Shown: positions 24,001 to 26,564 of the stretch, piece after piece
How positions within the stretch are numbered: the stretch's first letter is position 1
Layout of the letters: every line of letters starts with the position of its first letter
From: Actinospineispora eucalypti
GTDB lineage: Bacteria > Actinomycetota > Actinomycetes > Mycobacteriales > Pseudonocardiaceae
Reading direction: 5' to 3'
DNA: 64,000 nt
NCBI GenBank assembly: GCA_014208095.1
Contig: JACHMT010000001.1
Coordinates: forward strand, 2,976,001 to 3,040,000
Program-made: the position numbers and the translations under genes
The notes under the pieces: generated by a model
The model's input: only the letters and a program-made list of their open reading frames with translations
Databases searched by the model: none
What the model was told of the DNA's origin: nothing

Positions 24001-24703
24001 GGGACAGGCCAGGGCGCGGCTGAGCAGGGAGTGGTCCTTCCCCGAAAACGGACAAGGCGCCGACGAGTTCCGCGACGTGGTCCGGGGAGCCCTCGCCGCA
24101 CTCGGCCACCGCGGTGACCAGCGGGCCGGTTCGGATCGGCTGGGTAGCTGGTCGGCGGGCCTGCTCGGCTTAGCTATGGGCCACATAGACCTCGCACTGT
24201 GGTGGGCGCCGCTGGCGTTGAGTGTGGCCGGCGGGGTTGGGTTGGGTTGGCTGTTGGCCTGGATGCTGTCCCCGGACCGGGTGCGCCGGCCGGCACCCGG
24301 TTCGCCGTTGGCGCGGCCAGTTGTGCGGGAGACCGTCGAGATGGTCCAGCGGGCCTCCGCCGACTGGTGGGCGAACGCGCGCGTCCAGGTCCGATCCTGG
24401 TGGGGACGGGGTGTTCAACGACACGAACAGTGGTTCCACATCGGGGCTAGCGCGTACTCCGAACGCGAACACGAGGATGACCGGCGTAACCGGGTCCGCG
24501 AGCTGAACCGGCTGCGCGCCCAGCCTCGGGCACCCTGGCGGTGCGTTCGTGGTTCTCGACGACATGGACATGGACGTGGACGACGACGCCGCCTTGCTGT
24601 TCGAGAGCGCCCTGCGCGGGTGGCTGATCGACGAAGCCGGGGCCGGAGATCGGGAGCTGCCGTTCGACCTGGACGGGCCGGTGGTCCGGTTGATCGACGG
24701 TGA
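2..24703 (+). CDS. Giant multidomain membrane protein, 5' end outside window
   Basis: The frame is open to the left edge, so the true start is not visible; residue numbers here count from the first in-window start codon (TTG at 29). About 8,220 residues follow. Order of parts: helical region and membrane segment (~275-300); amidoligase-like domain 1 (339-560); two membrane segments (~600-660); amidoligase-like domain 2 (701-915); metallopeptidase-like modules with HELTH (1159-1163) and HEVGH (1867-1871); degenerate xExxHR modules (1598, 2329, 3189, 3918); membrane segment (~3440-3460); winged-helix units (3475-3850); HELRH (4172-4176); PP2C-like domain (4444-4690); membrane blocks; three large winged-helix repeat modules (A 5005-5648, B 6020-6663, C 7476-8020) separated by membrane segments. 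The amidoligase, peptidase and phosphatase calls come from motifs read by eye. Overall function is unknown. The last ~50 residues (after ~24,530) are Arg-rich and look out of frame, because homology continues in the +1 frame. Confidence 0.85.
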   Translation, partial: PQLEVVAEALALVRRMDLDDVRTAAYRAEAFGPDRRVELLARMRELWWSATSLADELEVVHFELFAPGRDEAATEVILAVFTSVAEIARRRSARWSNLVQALETPGDPATRPLDAASRIDRLARLVARPIREVGTTDRLTNEQRLDDMRRILGQLAELRVAARMLNDAGETDERVDALRERLHGRYHGLDPSAKSLADRLTTLLSLDPGRAAELGLVQALFDVEAGELNRVIRWYRSRFELVDGAVRLADTDRPDGNQRHASIGAGLTGLALAQDGPLASARDLFTAHSVFFWVAGITLAVLTYAIWRHGPPAWLMRVLYVLQSAWLRFWSERPEVIHASGYRPNPVFHGEGPLYLGLGLELRFRTLRLEDAAELAARRLGGLGYLKNDTSIAHGFEIVTHPMGYPYATANFPWSLLAQLERKGATANAAGLHIHLSRAGFDSVAHRVCWMRLIYDNSDQVTALARRTSGFAKFTDEDRAQLERYATGALKTDANAAISNHHKDTFELWVFASTLDPAQVMAALAFAAASVEYTRQHTGEDALDWSAFARWAGGRPDYAPLTRELARLRGPGGPTTGGGTSSTSAHVPSWWQRFRDWLTAGWSWTRRLTAAGAGAVALAVVAALPSYASAGTDAPVTPEKSSIHFFQQDWVLAATLTAGAAIVLGGLAWLAMRGTAKNQPPRAPAADVPANWREITGLVQHDDYKPEPVFHGEGPLFEGLELEVSTPQYAVAVELALDVLDALGGLGYLKRDGSIRMGFELVTHPMSYRWAMAKFPWALLPALEATGASVGDDLGLHIHLSRAGFGPSEHIERWMRLIYDNSAEMTTLARRRSMFTQFHQQDRDMIPAYARGEPGIRRGRDRVINTQNESTFELRIFASSLDPQQVQAALAFGAASVEYTSDPANPLDWASFARWVSQRHDYLPLTRELRRLGFLEPMEGELAGRFEDALFDRLMDGSPEADAELKLEYRVGELLADHLAGQPDQARPLAELLDELGGSAETADLVARAVGVYPGLRTSLDDTTLWYVPAEPVGGEEPQAGEPSEPRPTAEDADPILDDDGLGGRIHALVREFPSLVATALPLDQRTWETLDALSDTLMTRMFWAETGPSSLETVGELDGGLPELRLWISPTQLETYAARVKEVFHRLGHPITDEQAEDLGLRFLLWHELTHVLQQAYATGRGSKLRVQLAIDTLAAGLSVVLGIPLGERGHPLAVEEERMAHGVAITLLVRHVTDNYPTLSETQRRHLPEVLRSTVTDMTHRDFARDRHGAPTPDVASLPGYLYFHSEPVVLAVFEWLMRETPAFTVLPELASPSVIAGIPGVRPELELVHWARAVLADPRAEPDAEFWARVRGALAGLASVREKTLFSWLPVAQFEAVFALLDRFDHATPARVAELLGDGARSPPWFDEHFLDHPDLDAHRERLDRLRRPGMRTEAEQERYLAGWRELISALLETHTAPSAVGRVLDRLSAHLEDTPDPAGQLDLIGYAAAAVRMLDDAPHSGGVIANERKGERRRFGALMPALEPHGRLHRRAGDPRQPRAPPGVLELPLTGEVRSLLAGAELDDLPDRMIGFYWAERDLIVVFAPMAERVRQTGMWWRLLEHEEFFHRDGNEHARNRFGLTHAEDVDEIVAIVLGGGPAVADDVALAAAVAVARFQAEVDERHPADAELRLAFEVGTLLVHHLLPRPDQARPLAELVAALDGTEEADALLREAIERHPGLRLGDEGSTVWYVPAEPVGGPAPTARKREPWILPEEDGAERIVADRDLGSQVLAVLREFADLPDTLPLDRRTREALRTLLAGIPARTYWAGGASSFARYSPQGAAIGPDASLWISRTQVEVVAHRVMEAFRLLGHPIGYPTARELAVRWLLGHEVGHLLQYSVADVRTKDVDLLAHRAFAAGLSVQLAIPLGGLASAEEVETERFAQGFSTMLLVRHITERFPTLTEAQRHYLPDVLRSVYTDSLHRSLAKDRHGGPTAKAPELPGYLYYHPEPVVLAQLEWYAQPRPGLPLADPDAVVWMPGARPELEFIHRGQALFDGRTAPGEGFAGEIGGALATLARIPEPLADMLHRRQLTMAFDLLDRFGPAALDAPFGATPAAVTALLGDAPAKPARWVGRQTGRPTGTQPAAWFDASYLGRPSAEPELRSYLNVLEELLEPVTRDPTEHDRFLAGWRDLVTALIETTRAPDGYRHFDLIFDLLTRLTRDVTEVRHVVTRLSLLAAATATVRSLGDAGPGMNGAFELHPSTDRLRRNEKRRLNRRLPELQHLTPLGAERTGAPEGVRVVAYWEDELAGLVGARTTGKIAAYTVDRVVYLPRTAVTRLPPMLLRALVDYEVIHRVNGPTDKADRERHAGALRRELRQYWGPVRPGERVELGYLFGALEALLRELDTAHWGLQNEAARRVEQQARVRLLTTLTQLGLLDDAVAAYRDLLDYRTLVDAAPVLLKAWRKQRGDSADELASLIALMPTSRHWAALTAQAAWTIGLDEPAAAIAEGHGRATTDIDYPDGRRWAYGYDIALAVFDRIAGEDGYPAAERAFAGDPALAAALGYVHRLVEAGARDGEVDGFAELADGPAKDWAHEQATELMIWLDEESGLVGRSSAELGRLTDEQLAARVWDARDTGGDRATDRAVLAYRLADAIGYRVRELPAGLRDLTDLARDGAPWTKRTQWPAAVWPRMRAMLLAGAWTRFGAHDARYWGAATAAINDLGDAGSEQRLALLRGLAVALAEPVADDHREAHRELALSMLAELGLALPFDAVPTDQLVDLITLWVDPTLAAYRFQLHRLLDALPPAEQAVTDAWIRLASATVRVEPALRTNRRAEVAIAELTLLPMRVPTLGELAAPELDAAVDTLHNVVHRALGLTEGTLVDADLSSVLVRDRPTHPGLAAPLAGYESALRTFRDRDLAVDATAGATGRPGARAPPPDQKFEVNGLPVRVAELRDLVVRIDLLRRHLGGTLDEAAVALLTHPRVVWLGAWSPDDRLLGYTVVFRAEAGLAELVPARTLTHPDVRDVFRQYRTAWDPAGSVGPVTLTPDGHRFLRTADGVLALPHTLRVDSGDAGASGALSERLLEPEEDLAVQRMFAWALEHNEVLALPERWRAELGLTDRRMWLISDRLLSGLADGEFGAPVSGLVLYTWTAADGAPRDMIGVSQWMLREAEDLFEFIAAQGIRDFAGVLEDLRAFWTTAQQYEVHHRINGAPGAEAAQETLIEWLHRLRIRWAEAYFPDDGEFWTRIRAALAVLARVPESATTLLLIDQLRLLFDMQDRFGPGATPPADWFDRHYLDRDGVAEELRAHGDSLDWLWAAGAGREHFLAAWRELLTALIETGAHTAGQEAVFDLSFDVPDRIDAAEDLAAQLELIADAVAVLRALGGRAPSGVVIENRRDTDGDDAGGTGGAAASPAAGQPGGTATTPDDDGSMRAESRAGPFWRRIAGWLGRTVPVVGLTVVFVTAVPLMLGRGGGYDVSRPVASYSLRALIAAVHVFRTPARVAKALSREGDRVDPVAVRDSLHLLAGWEVIVGDQNNGYELTAFGQALRRLPRERAMVQDFTLHDAVLLAHNALARRPEFGAYDTLSRLAALLAARPFELSSVARPEEPTSGLGRLFELLTAGVPLDHLADRLGRDVESVEAVLRVLVDEGWAGYQGGRYRLANRPRQLMARLGEPGFNGLARLLARWPDWPARADADWAVLWAALSRPTKSGSVKTERADLESVLRVLADATKPVSLGALATAVQRVTKSLRERLDALAVLGLVHFEGGGASGRQYQITLTDRGYELLDRLDSEPTDVAAQAVAELLDGWPRPRELLEREDIFTELLGPIGSNGALELFPETDPLDPDDEEPQLARELPNLALTPLDADRTGAPAGVRVVSFDVEELAGRVGARTAYKVAAYTVRGVVYLPNTALTRLPPEPLRILVDYEVIHRVRGPTDTRVRERHAGALRGELRRHRGTGRPKAHARHRVENGYLLGARTAMTPEAIHGFAGLKTGEAAGAPKELRVSDDFLITLREAGGPREVVIYAGRDGWPDTDSALLETQSEPLVAYGRFARVVFRRVRYLAEPGTGGDLSSGGMDDDQRALFEDVLRELIERAGLPGFQRLPFGLDGPRVRLLRAEGAGPVLPRRLRDLPQRLLGYGRMTAEGTEIVAFDRTWALLMELTRAGLLDARWWWAYAGHELRHIGQRWTGADHDLHAALLVAVVRAATELLLAEGRLGEVRRLAAHPHGRAAAAGRLVQAADALARAELDLAALSLAELERAGLPADLAGPLTERLAAATRLLDVLRAADPDRAVRPNPLPQAGFDTAAAHLGSVLTAATASDAVVAIDGTYFEAITEAAKPHLPAALDQAGRTRWLLDVLAQGRVDRVEWTTDGELLVRVVGERPVALFGDVPGGVSGLLQLRLAQPELGRFQLLDAAPEPGVLPVRLSNGGTVYAPLTSTWDAPDPGRVEFTVIGDGWLGAVVSDKAHKVSRNPAKGVNHDAAVLGWRPGGVFAGTLADGAGATSAPREAAHNAAETGTAVHLGEPTAAWQDPEWLAEYAAHEANRATMATTPVTEGLSPATTYLSVLITPRDHGGWRATVVPFGDSVLYRVTQHGTEPVNQPVHIDGQLNAPEDLMGFPLAADELTAVTFDLADGERLLAVTDGVTHYLSPQELHQVITSAADPMAAARVIVALAKARGGGDHATAVVFAPTDGLGADSAAHRGEQRLGMLSTGLLGLAAGHGDTSSWVGPVAAGTDGVVSAIGVAVLVAMVVGLYALAAYLAYLLVRGSARMRANQAVDRLIGLVTTRLTEADQATARYLNPPAGYPRTAYHYIHALSTLAKLAEAIAELRAATAHPELTGAVREQARTVVVAAERGHRDRLGLLESSWILHGPGLPTLDPANAAGRAELGIRTADAYPNRPALGTRSLWILWIAAGVGAVLAAVLAALLGPVVLGHAIVATVIVGMVNLGVPFLPHGSRLRLAARLLLAATAGAVLGALAAPYLVSGLGWVAGAAGSAMVAALPSRLLPIMQAVRAADGGIGRHELAERFPELSLDSIVARVLFLRRAGLVVRTVEQLPAENRPSGPWLTRYHASERLPELWGYLSDPGSYPDERPRWALDVLLRWAAPDAEFTPGEQSARRIAAAVRAALGQADESPAPLTLVPRNSVRAVLEDLADHVDEMATTELAELAGLTPQAVAEWMARLTRLGLVWASGYRYRVSAYGQALLDIADDPVDFRGQDLAALWAFAAAIMNPAVRDTPAAADQDLDYLLRRIGKIADGPLAGIARLAPAASVGHLLYALPGGGAEGLSRDGLAALPGAAPRDRTHHRLPVLTRVSLVDAVRAGDSRSPKLYTRSSAGQRLLDALDGLHNHLNPHTYGKLWRLVRMLHDIDLTLVSGEGVTEAFVDLVLQLRGILDAELPPRPTGVARDSVWLLLWVVASVEGGVAAGGGADAEWLEPLTELGLVTRRGGRYHATASARELLGDLADPARVPHGAYRAEVERFVESFRRSTSLAELADGVAALRNPADPRLTELVNPSAKTPLTFLLVLAASVNGITGKEMRRRLPGGYGKATVGGQLLILWQLELANRDKDTRPSGHPSALLYTPTPEAIEFAAALRDPTGITDNVVRRLIGQARARLSNKGVFTLYSENADNVHEVVHAVLPALGLRSGGPVVADMPTAQARALLEPQMNSLVSEAVELDGEMFWQLARAPPELAELLAELVALVRVTDQAPLDGKLIGYGWKPAGVILVPAHVATLVNALIELDPSFLAWWIDFLRHERDRHLLGDDHTGLEHDAEMVDLVNRLRDAVARLTGTASEPELAVARARFLSIHPGVAGMIFRYTRVGGTTTAPMVRLQLGGAEFLTENYEITDWSFAGRHGLRRVPDTAAYLLPPESTRRQPPRTVLALVSRGGRQGSATTAELAEVLGRAPQSVRATWSAGLLGLAVGHADLARWIAPVAVVGALGIVLAGAATSLLVLWLRARNLPVGMLSNRARLQPAARLIFYLAAGASVGAFLALSPVAASVAGMAGMAVVVPGRLLPILRKVLAAEDGVLLPELTGLFPGLDPLSVDNRLVVLRRVGLVVRAMEPLSTGGAQFRYRAWKHLPELLGYLTDASTYPADRPLAALELVRQWLAPDAPFAPAKLPIPEIRAAVRQVLGLHDEPVTPDLVAEDSVRALLEAFVDHSEGLTAKKLARLLPALGEQAIQAWLPALARLGLLWSNAGRYWLPNHVRKLLTIVDDPEGYRGQNRAALWAFGARLMETVVRERLAAAERDLSDLLKRIARIPNGPLVETFRLAPEGSLGHMVDVIPSARATGMTRAELAGLPGHTPMGRVNSRVPILVKLGLLETAPGRPERYTRTEFLERLLAALDGLHDHLNPDTFDLLWRFAGMLREGTLALVGGQRPTDEFVALVTGLAKVFNMKYRPALRPSVAGRSVWALLHRVATAKEGAVARPDSGVAMVLDTLVKLRLLTGTVGIERIHYRATVSTVELLRDLAGAAYRTSGEYRNAVERFARVINHVPTAQQLIAGVFALRHPPDPRLDELVAVPAKAPLSFLRSITSSTVGVTLGSLRGEPNGYGDYVIGGQLIELWHLELATRQKDARKQHGDKNAHLYRPSQQLVQLVAALDDPSSIGDRAARRVLGQARARLSSGWSFSAYGIGARDFEGVVRTARAALERRSGRGDGPSRSSTLSTGLIGLAMGDVHVTWWIGLGVLAVAGWLLVRARSPERDGRPARGSPAEPAAQETAEQATPSLVGQDESDQQASRDSTNSKRWFASAVRVGAVVGAAVVGAAVVGCVLTVAFGRAAIMAGRTGVASVAVLVPSQLLHGIGLLGRLLDVFGSRASIASLLAWVRGRLPSRLPGRASARDTQRRVVRRDQRSRHAGPLFAALFLIVAVPMLLVVLGGGVFAYAGTLAGAAPALPELGRTVGQVLPVVLTGLAAWTVRAHLSKRDAELGNIERNAIAVVWIFWALPIGGWFGPLVRVVSVSVMSLWFGAMAWAGWSRHSLGSVLTNAQHRPPRNVPPAGGAVAARASSGQPVSFLTGKRAIRAAIAQRLDQAERLLPDHPLYRRSDPRGRWAEHGVRYYLMPELREFPARVAGAPDVRLVMYVAPDADGVLSVFVDPVVAAELVTLRVAERALLAERELVRILYPKRPEHRVAKMPLPDQAVLARLVNAVPLGTRGLGLKLARLGQVHGLTPRGHRKVGGTRPRVASARAGTGETVVLKHWLSSPLEAIAAVVAANQPRVPGHLAAPSELAIVTEDVTHPDDWSWANVGQVVERAQWVEGAPPTEADLRATDNQAARVLYGGDDALTPPNLVRTGGGDLYDIDFTPTLLYAGHLVDALRRLAAGGPDVLPPLAELIEQLTELAEQRAVLLAPLPNQRLRDQLADQLDWIDRTLAAAPFDTVADLLAIARHVATGTPTGVERARCLGLVPDTAQLVTFAGLIGLARTDTQITVHDFLHNAELSTDQRSMFGRWLVTTAPAEGSPDAEFAPRKPPAHPVAAAVREVVGLTDGLVDLVPENSVRALLEFLIDCPEPDHPDGFTIWELARLIPGLNAYAIREWLPALARLGLLWSSAGRYQLAEHVPALLHTLDDPLGYRDEDLAVIWAFAARLMGPVSKQHLAAREADLAYLLKRMGRIAGMRPGSFQLAPEGSVGHMLDGVPATGGSPISGDELAALPGSPPRSRIGTRLSVLENLDVLNAAGHPKRYHTTGFFERLREALDGLDSHLNPDTYDKLWRLARMLRDRELALQHGSAARNVFTDLVARLHEIVSAKLPMPPAGVDYDSVWALLHRVAMTKNGVLLKPGSRAATWLEELTELRLLTRIADPEGVRYRVPVSTRELLADLADPAGRTRDTYRAAVQNFARVIRKRTATVDHVRAGVAALRNLPDPRLAELVAVSDRTPLGFLRAFTAHPDGITAIELSRRTNGYNYNRVSGQLLVLSRLNLTARLKAWRASAGRLEPDRSAHGLRPTRALVDLVAALNTPGDITVGAVRKLLGQARARLSREWSFPENGQGADEFRDVVRGALAALGHRGDQRAGSDRLGSWSAGLLGLAMGHIDLALWWAPLALSVAGGVGLGWLLAWMLSPDRVRRPAPGSPLARPVVRETVEMVQRASADWWANARVQVRSWWGRGVQRHEQWFHIGASAYSEREHEDDRRNRVRELNRLRAQPRAPWRCVRGSRRHGHGRGRRRRLAVRERPARVADRRSRGRRSGAAVRPGRAGGPVDRR
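1043..1714 (+). repeat. Amidoligase-like domain, copy 1 (in giant protein)
   Basis: Residues 339-560 of the giant protein. The layout matches the putative amidoligase (COOH-NH2 ligase) family: an N-terminal FHGEGPL...GLELRF strand pair, a FEIVTHPMGYP segment, GLHIHLSRAGF, RLIYDNS and a closing FELWVF..TLDP segment. Family members normally have Glu-x-Arg in the closing segment. Copy 2 keeps Arg866 there, whereas copy 1 has Trp500, so this copy may be catalytically impaired. Amidoligases form amide bonds on peptides or cell-wall material; the substrate here is unknown. Confidence 0.6.
2129..2791 (+). repeat. Amidoligase-like domain, copy 2 (in giant protein)
   Basis: Residues 701-915 of the giant protein, a clear paralogue of copy 1 (shared FHGEGPL, GGLGYLK, FELVTHPM, LHIHLSRAGF, MRLIYDNS and SVEYT). 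It keeps the FELRIF segment with Arg866, expected in active amidoligases. A two-pass membrane segment and linker (about 1,790-2,050) separate the copies, so the two domains may sit on the same or opposite sides of a membrane. Confidence 0.62.
2882..4515 (+). repeat. Metallopeptidase-like module M1 (HELTH)
   Basis: A ~540-residue unit of the giant protein. It begins with a helical ADAEL..VG.LL..HL segment, has a WYVPAEPVGG linker and then the zincin-type motif HELTH at 1159-1163. About 50 residues later comes EEERMAHG, a plausible glutamate third ligand, followed by GYLYFHSEPVVLA and a C-terminal helical part ending in AGWRELISALLET. HExxH plus a downstream Glu is typical of gluzincins. That it is an active protease is an inference. 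Confidence 0.5.
5006..6728 (+). repeat. Metallopeptidase-like module M2 (HEVGH)
   Basis: Second copy of the M1 unit, with the same order of motifs: ADAEL..VG.LL..HL, WYVPAEPVGG, HEVGH at 1867-1871, ETERFAQG, GYLYYHPEPVVLA and AGWRDLVTALIET. The similarity runs the whole length, pointing to an internal duplication. A third, N-terminally reduced copy of only the helical tail lies at about 9,712-10,150 (AAWRELLTALIET). Confidence 0.55.
13358..14101 (+). other. PP2C-like phosphatase domain in giant protein
   Basis: Residues 4444-4691. PP2C/SpoIIE-type motif order is visible: KGVNHDAAVLG (in place of the usual N-Q-D), TLADGAGAT with Asp4494 (DGxG metal-binding motif), PFGDSVLYR (GDS), LLAVTDGVTHYLS with Asp4639 (TDG) and GGDHATAVVF with Asp4678 (DNxT position, here DHAT). 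Such domains dephosphorylate Ser/Thr proteins. The Asn/His substitutions leave activity uncertain. It precedes a GLLGLA-type motif and a membrane segment. Confidence 0.55.
15038..16972 (+). repeat. Winged-helix repeat module A (in giant protein)
   Basis: Residues ~5005-5648. It starts with SRLLPIMQAV..ADGGI..HELAERFPELS, a winged-helix-like unit, and continues through LAPDAEF, NSVRA.LE, TPQAVAEWM..L.RLGL, LDALDGLHNHLNPHTY and IGQARARLS. At least four helix-turn-helix-plus-wing units can be counted, resembling MarR/ArsR-type folds. Presence inside a membrane protein suggests protein-protein or scaffolding roles rather than classical promoter binding. Confidence 0.55.
18085..20015 (+). repeat. 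Winged-helix repeat module B (in giant protein)
   Basis: Residues ~6020-6663, paralogous over its full length to module A: GRLLPILRKVLAAEDGVLL, LAPDAPFAP, EDSVRALLEAF, WLPALARLGLLWS, LDGLHDHLNPDTF and LGQARARLSS. It is preceded by a two-pass membrane block (about 17,840-18,100) and followed by a further GL.GLA.G motif and membrane segment. Confidence 0.55.
22455..24085 (+). repeat. Winged-helix repeat module C, N-terminally shortened
   Basis: Residues ~7476-8020. It aligns with modules A and B from PDAEFAP onward (PENSVRALLEF, WLPALARLGLLWSSAGRYQL, LDGLDSHLNPDTYDKLW, LGQARARLSREWSF) but lacks the first ~130 residues of the module. A different domain precedes it (about 21,100-22,300, with VVLKHW and DLYDIDF), so the duplication was partial or the front was replaced. 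Confidence 0.55.
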
Positions 24704-26564
24704 CAAAGCCGGTGAGTCGCTGCCGAAGAAGCTGCGCGACCTGACGGTATGGACGATCGTGTACGTCTGGCGGTATCGCGAGCGCGCCGAGATCGTAATG
24801 TTTGAGGAGACCTGGCTGTTCATGTCCAGGCTCACCCGGGACGGTCTGCTCGAGGAGGCGTGGTGGCGGCTGCTGCGAGACTTCGCATGGCGGCGGATCG
24901 AGTGGCCGAGGGCCGGTCAGGAGGACAACGAGGACGTCGAGTGGCTGGCCGGTCACTTGGAGTTGGCCACCGCGGCGGAGCAGCTGATGGGTATCGAGTT
25001 GTCGATCAGCCGAGCTCGGAGTCTGTCGCGTGAGCAGTGGCGTGACGGGCTGTTCGAATTGGACGAGGTCCGGGAGCAGCTGCGGCTTCTGCGCCAGGAC
25101 TTCGCGTGGCTGCCCGCCGGCGACGCTATGGAGGACTTCTCGGCCAAGGTGACCTCGGCCGAGTCCGAGGTGTGGCGCGGCCGCGTCAGATGGTACGCGG
25201 CGGCGGCGGAGGAGTTCGGGTTCACCGCGACGACTACATTCGACCTCGTCCTGGAGATCACGGGGCCGGTTGGCCTGTTGGAGATCAGCGGCGACCTGAT
25301 TCGGAATGAGGGCCGTCGTAACCTGATCTGGGTGCTCGCCTTGCTGTCCGATCTCGTCGTGAGGTTCGTACCGGAAGCGGAAGTCTGGAACGCCGAAGAG
25401 CGCCTGGAGTGGGCGCTGCGCACGATCGCCACCGGGTGGACGACCAGCAGCGCCTTGACCGGTGTGATCGGTTCGCTGCGGGTGCATCGCTTCCAGCTGT
25501 CCGGCAATGAGGTGGTCGTCTCGGCAAATGGCGAGCGAGTGCGCGAGGTCGAGCTGGTCACTTTCGAACGCCGCAGCGGCCGGCATGAGCTGGTCGGCAT
25601 GCATCCGGCCGCCGGCGAGCCCATCGCACCCGAGCGGCTTGTCGAGATCGTGCGTACCGTCAGGCGACACGTGGTGCACCTCGTCACACCCTCGGGCAGT
25701 GGCAGCGGGATCGTGCTCGAGCAGGGGCGGGTCCGCACCGCGCTGCATGTCGTCGACGGTGTGAAACCCGGCAACGTGCGTGCCAACGGTATTGCGTTGG
25801 ATGGCTGGGCGACGGTGACCCGCGAGCAGTACGGCGACGATCCTCGGGTCGCTCGCGCGGTCCACGGCGGGCTGCGGCGGTGGGGAGACGGGGGCCGCAC
25901 CGTCGACCTCGCGGACGCGGTCGTGCCTGGCCTCGGCGTTGCGCCCGCCCGGAAGCGACGCACCGAGCTACGCCTCGGCCAGACCGTCCTAGTGGCTGGC
26001 GTCGTGGGCGGTGCCCTGGTCGTCTGGGTCGGTCCGGTCATCGATCTGGAAGGGGGCTATGTGGGGGTTCCCGCGCTGGTGGGGCGGGGGGTCTCCGGCG
26101 GTGGGTTGTTCGACCTCGACGTCAACCACGTGGGGACCCTGGTGGCCGTCTCGAACGAAGGCGGTCGCGGTGTGCTTTACGCGGTGGGCCCAGAGCTCAG
26201 CGACGCGTTCGACCAGCGGATCGACCAGAGGCGGAAACAGCGGGCGACCGGTGGGGTGGGCCGTCGGCCCCGCCTGGGGGAATGGTTTGACGGGGACACC
26301 GAGCTGTTGTCGCGGGTGCTTCCGGAGCTCGGCGAGTACCTGACGCGGCTGGCGGACACCGGATATCGGATGCCGAGGGGGCTGCCGGGCCCGCGGCCGG
26401 TGTGGGTGCTGGACGAGGAGCAGGCCGCGCCCGAGCTGGAGCGGCTGGTGGCCGAGGGGCGCTGGCCCCGGACGAGCGGGACCGGGCGGTGTGGGCACTG
26501 GCCCGGTTCGGGAGCAGGACCACAACCGACGGGATGCCATACCGGTGAGGACGGTGGGTCATGA
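24507..26564 (+). CDS. Continuation of giant protein in +1 frame; trypsin-like C-terminal domain
   Basis: An open frame starts after an in-frame stop at 24504-24506; the first usable start codons (GTG 24549, ATG 24564) have no Shine-Dalgarno sequence. The N-terminal part (DDDAALLFESALRGWL, LPFDLDGPVVRL, LP.KLRDL) is homologous to residues ~4072-4180 of the giant protein, so it is probably the displaced continuation of that gene rather than an independent one. The C-terminal part is a chymotrypsin-fold peptidase: His400 in TALHVV, Asp453 in VDLAD and Ser516 in GVSGGG (numbered from GTG 24549). Near 26,470 coding character appears to move to another frame (DERDRAVWALARFGSR, stop at 26545-26547), so the last ~30 residues of this frame are doubtful. 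The protease could process the giant chain or act on a separate target. Confidence 0.6.
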   Translation, partial: TGCAPSLGHPGGAFVVLDDMDMDVDDDAALLFESALRGWLIDEAGAGDRELPFDLDGPVVRLIDGDKAGESLPKKLRDLTVWTIVYVWRYRERAEIVMFEETWLFMSRLTRDGLLEEAWWRLLRDFAWRRIEWPRAGQEDNEDVEWLAGHLELATAAEQLMGIELSISRARSLSREQWRDGLFELDEVREQLRLLRQDFAWLPAGDAMEDFSAKVTSAESEVWRGRVRWYAAAAEEFGFTATTTFDLVLEITGPVGLLEISGDLIRNEGRRNLIWVLALLSDLVVRFVPEAEVWNAEERLEWALRTIATGWTTSSALTGVIGSLRVHRFQLSGNEVVVSANGERVREVELVTFERRSGRHELVGMHPAAGEPIAPERLVEIVRTVRRHVVHLVTPSGSGSGIVLEQGRVRTALHVVDGVKPGNVRANGIALDGWATVTREQYGDDPRVARAVHGGLRRWGDGGRTVDLADAVVPGLGVAPARKRRTELRLGQTVLVAGVVGGALVVWVGPVIDLEGGYVGVPALVGRGVSGGGLFDLDVNHVGTLVAVSNEGGRGVLYAVGPELSDAFDQRIDQRRKQRATGGVGRRPRLGEWFDGDTELLSRVLPELGEYLTRLADTGYRMPRGLPGPRPVWVLDEEQAAPELERLVAEGRWPRTSGTGRCGHWPGSGAGPQPTGCHTGEDGGS

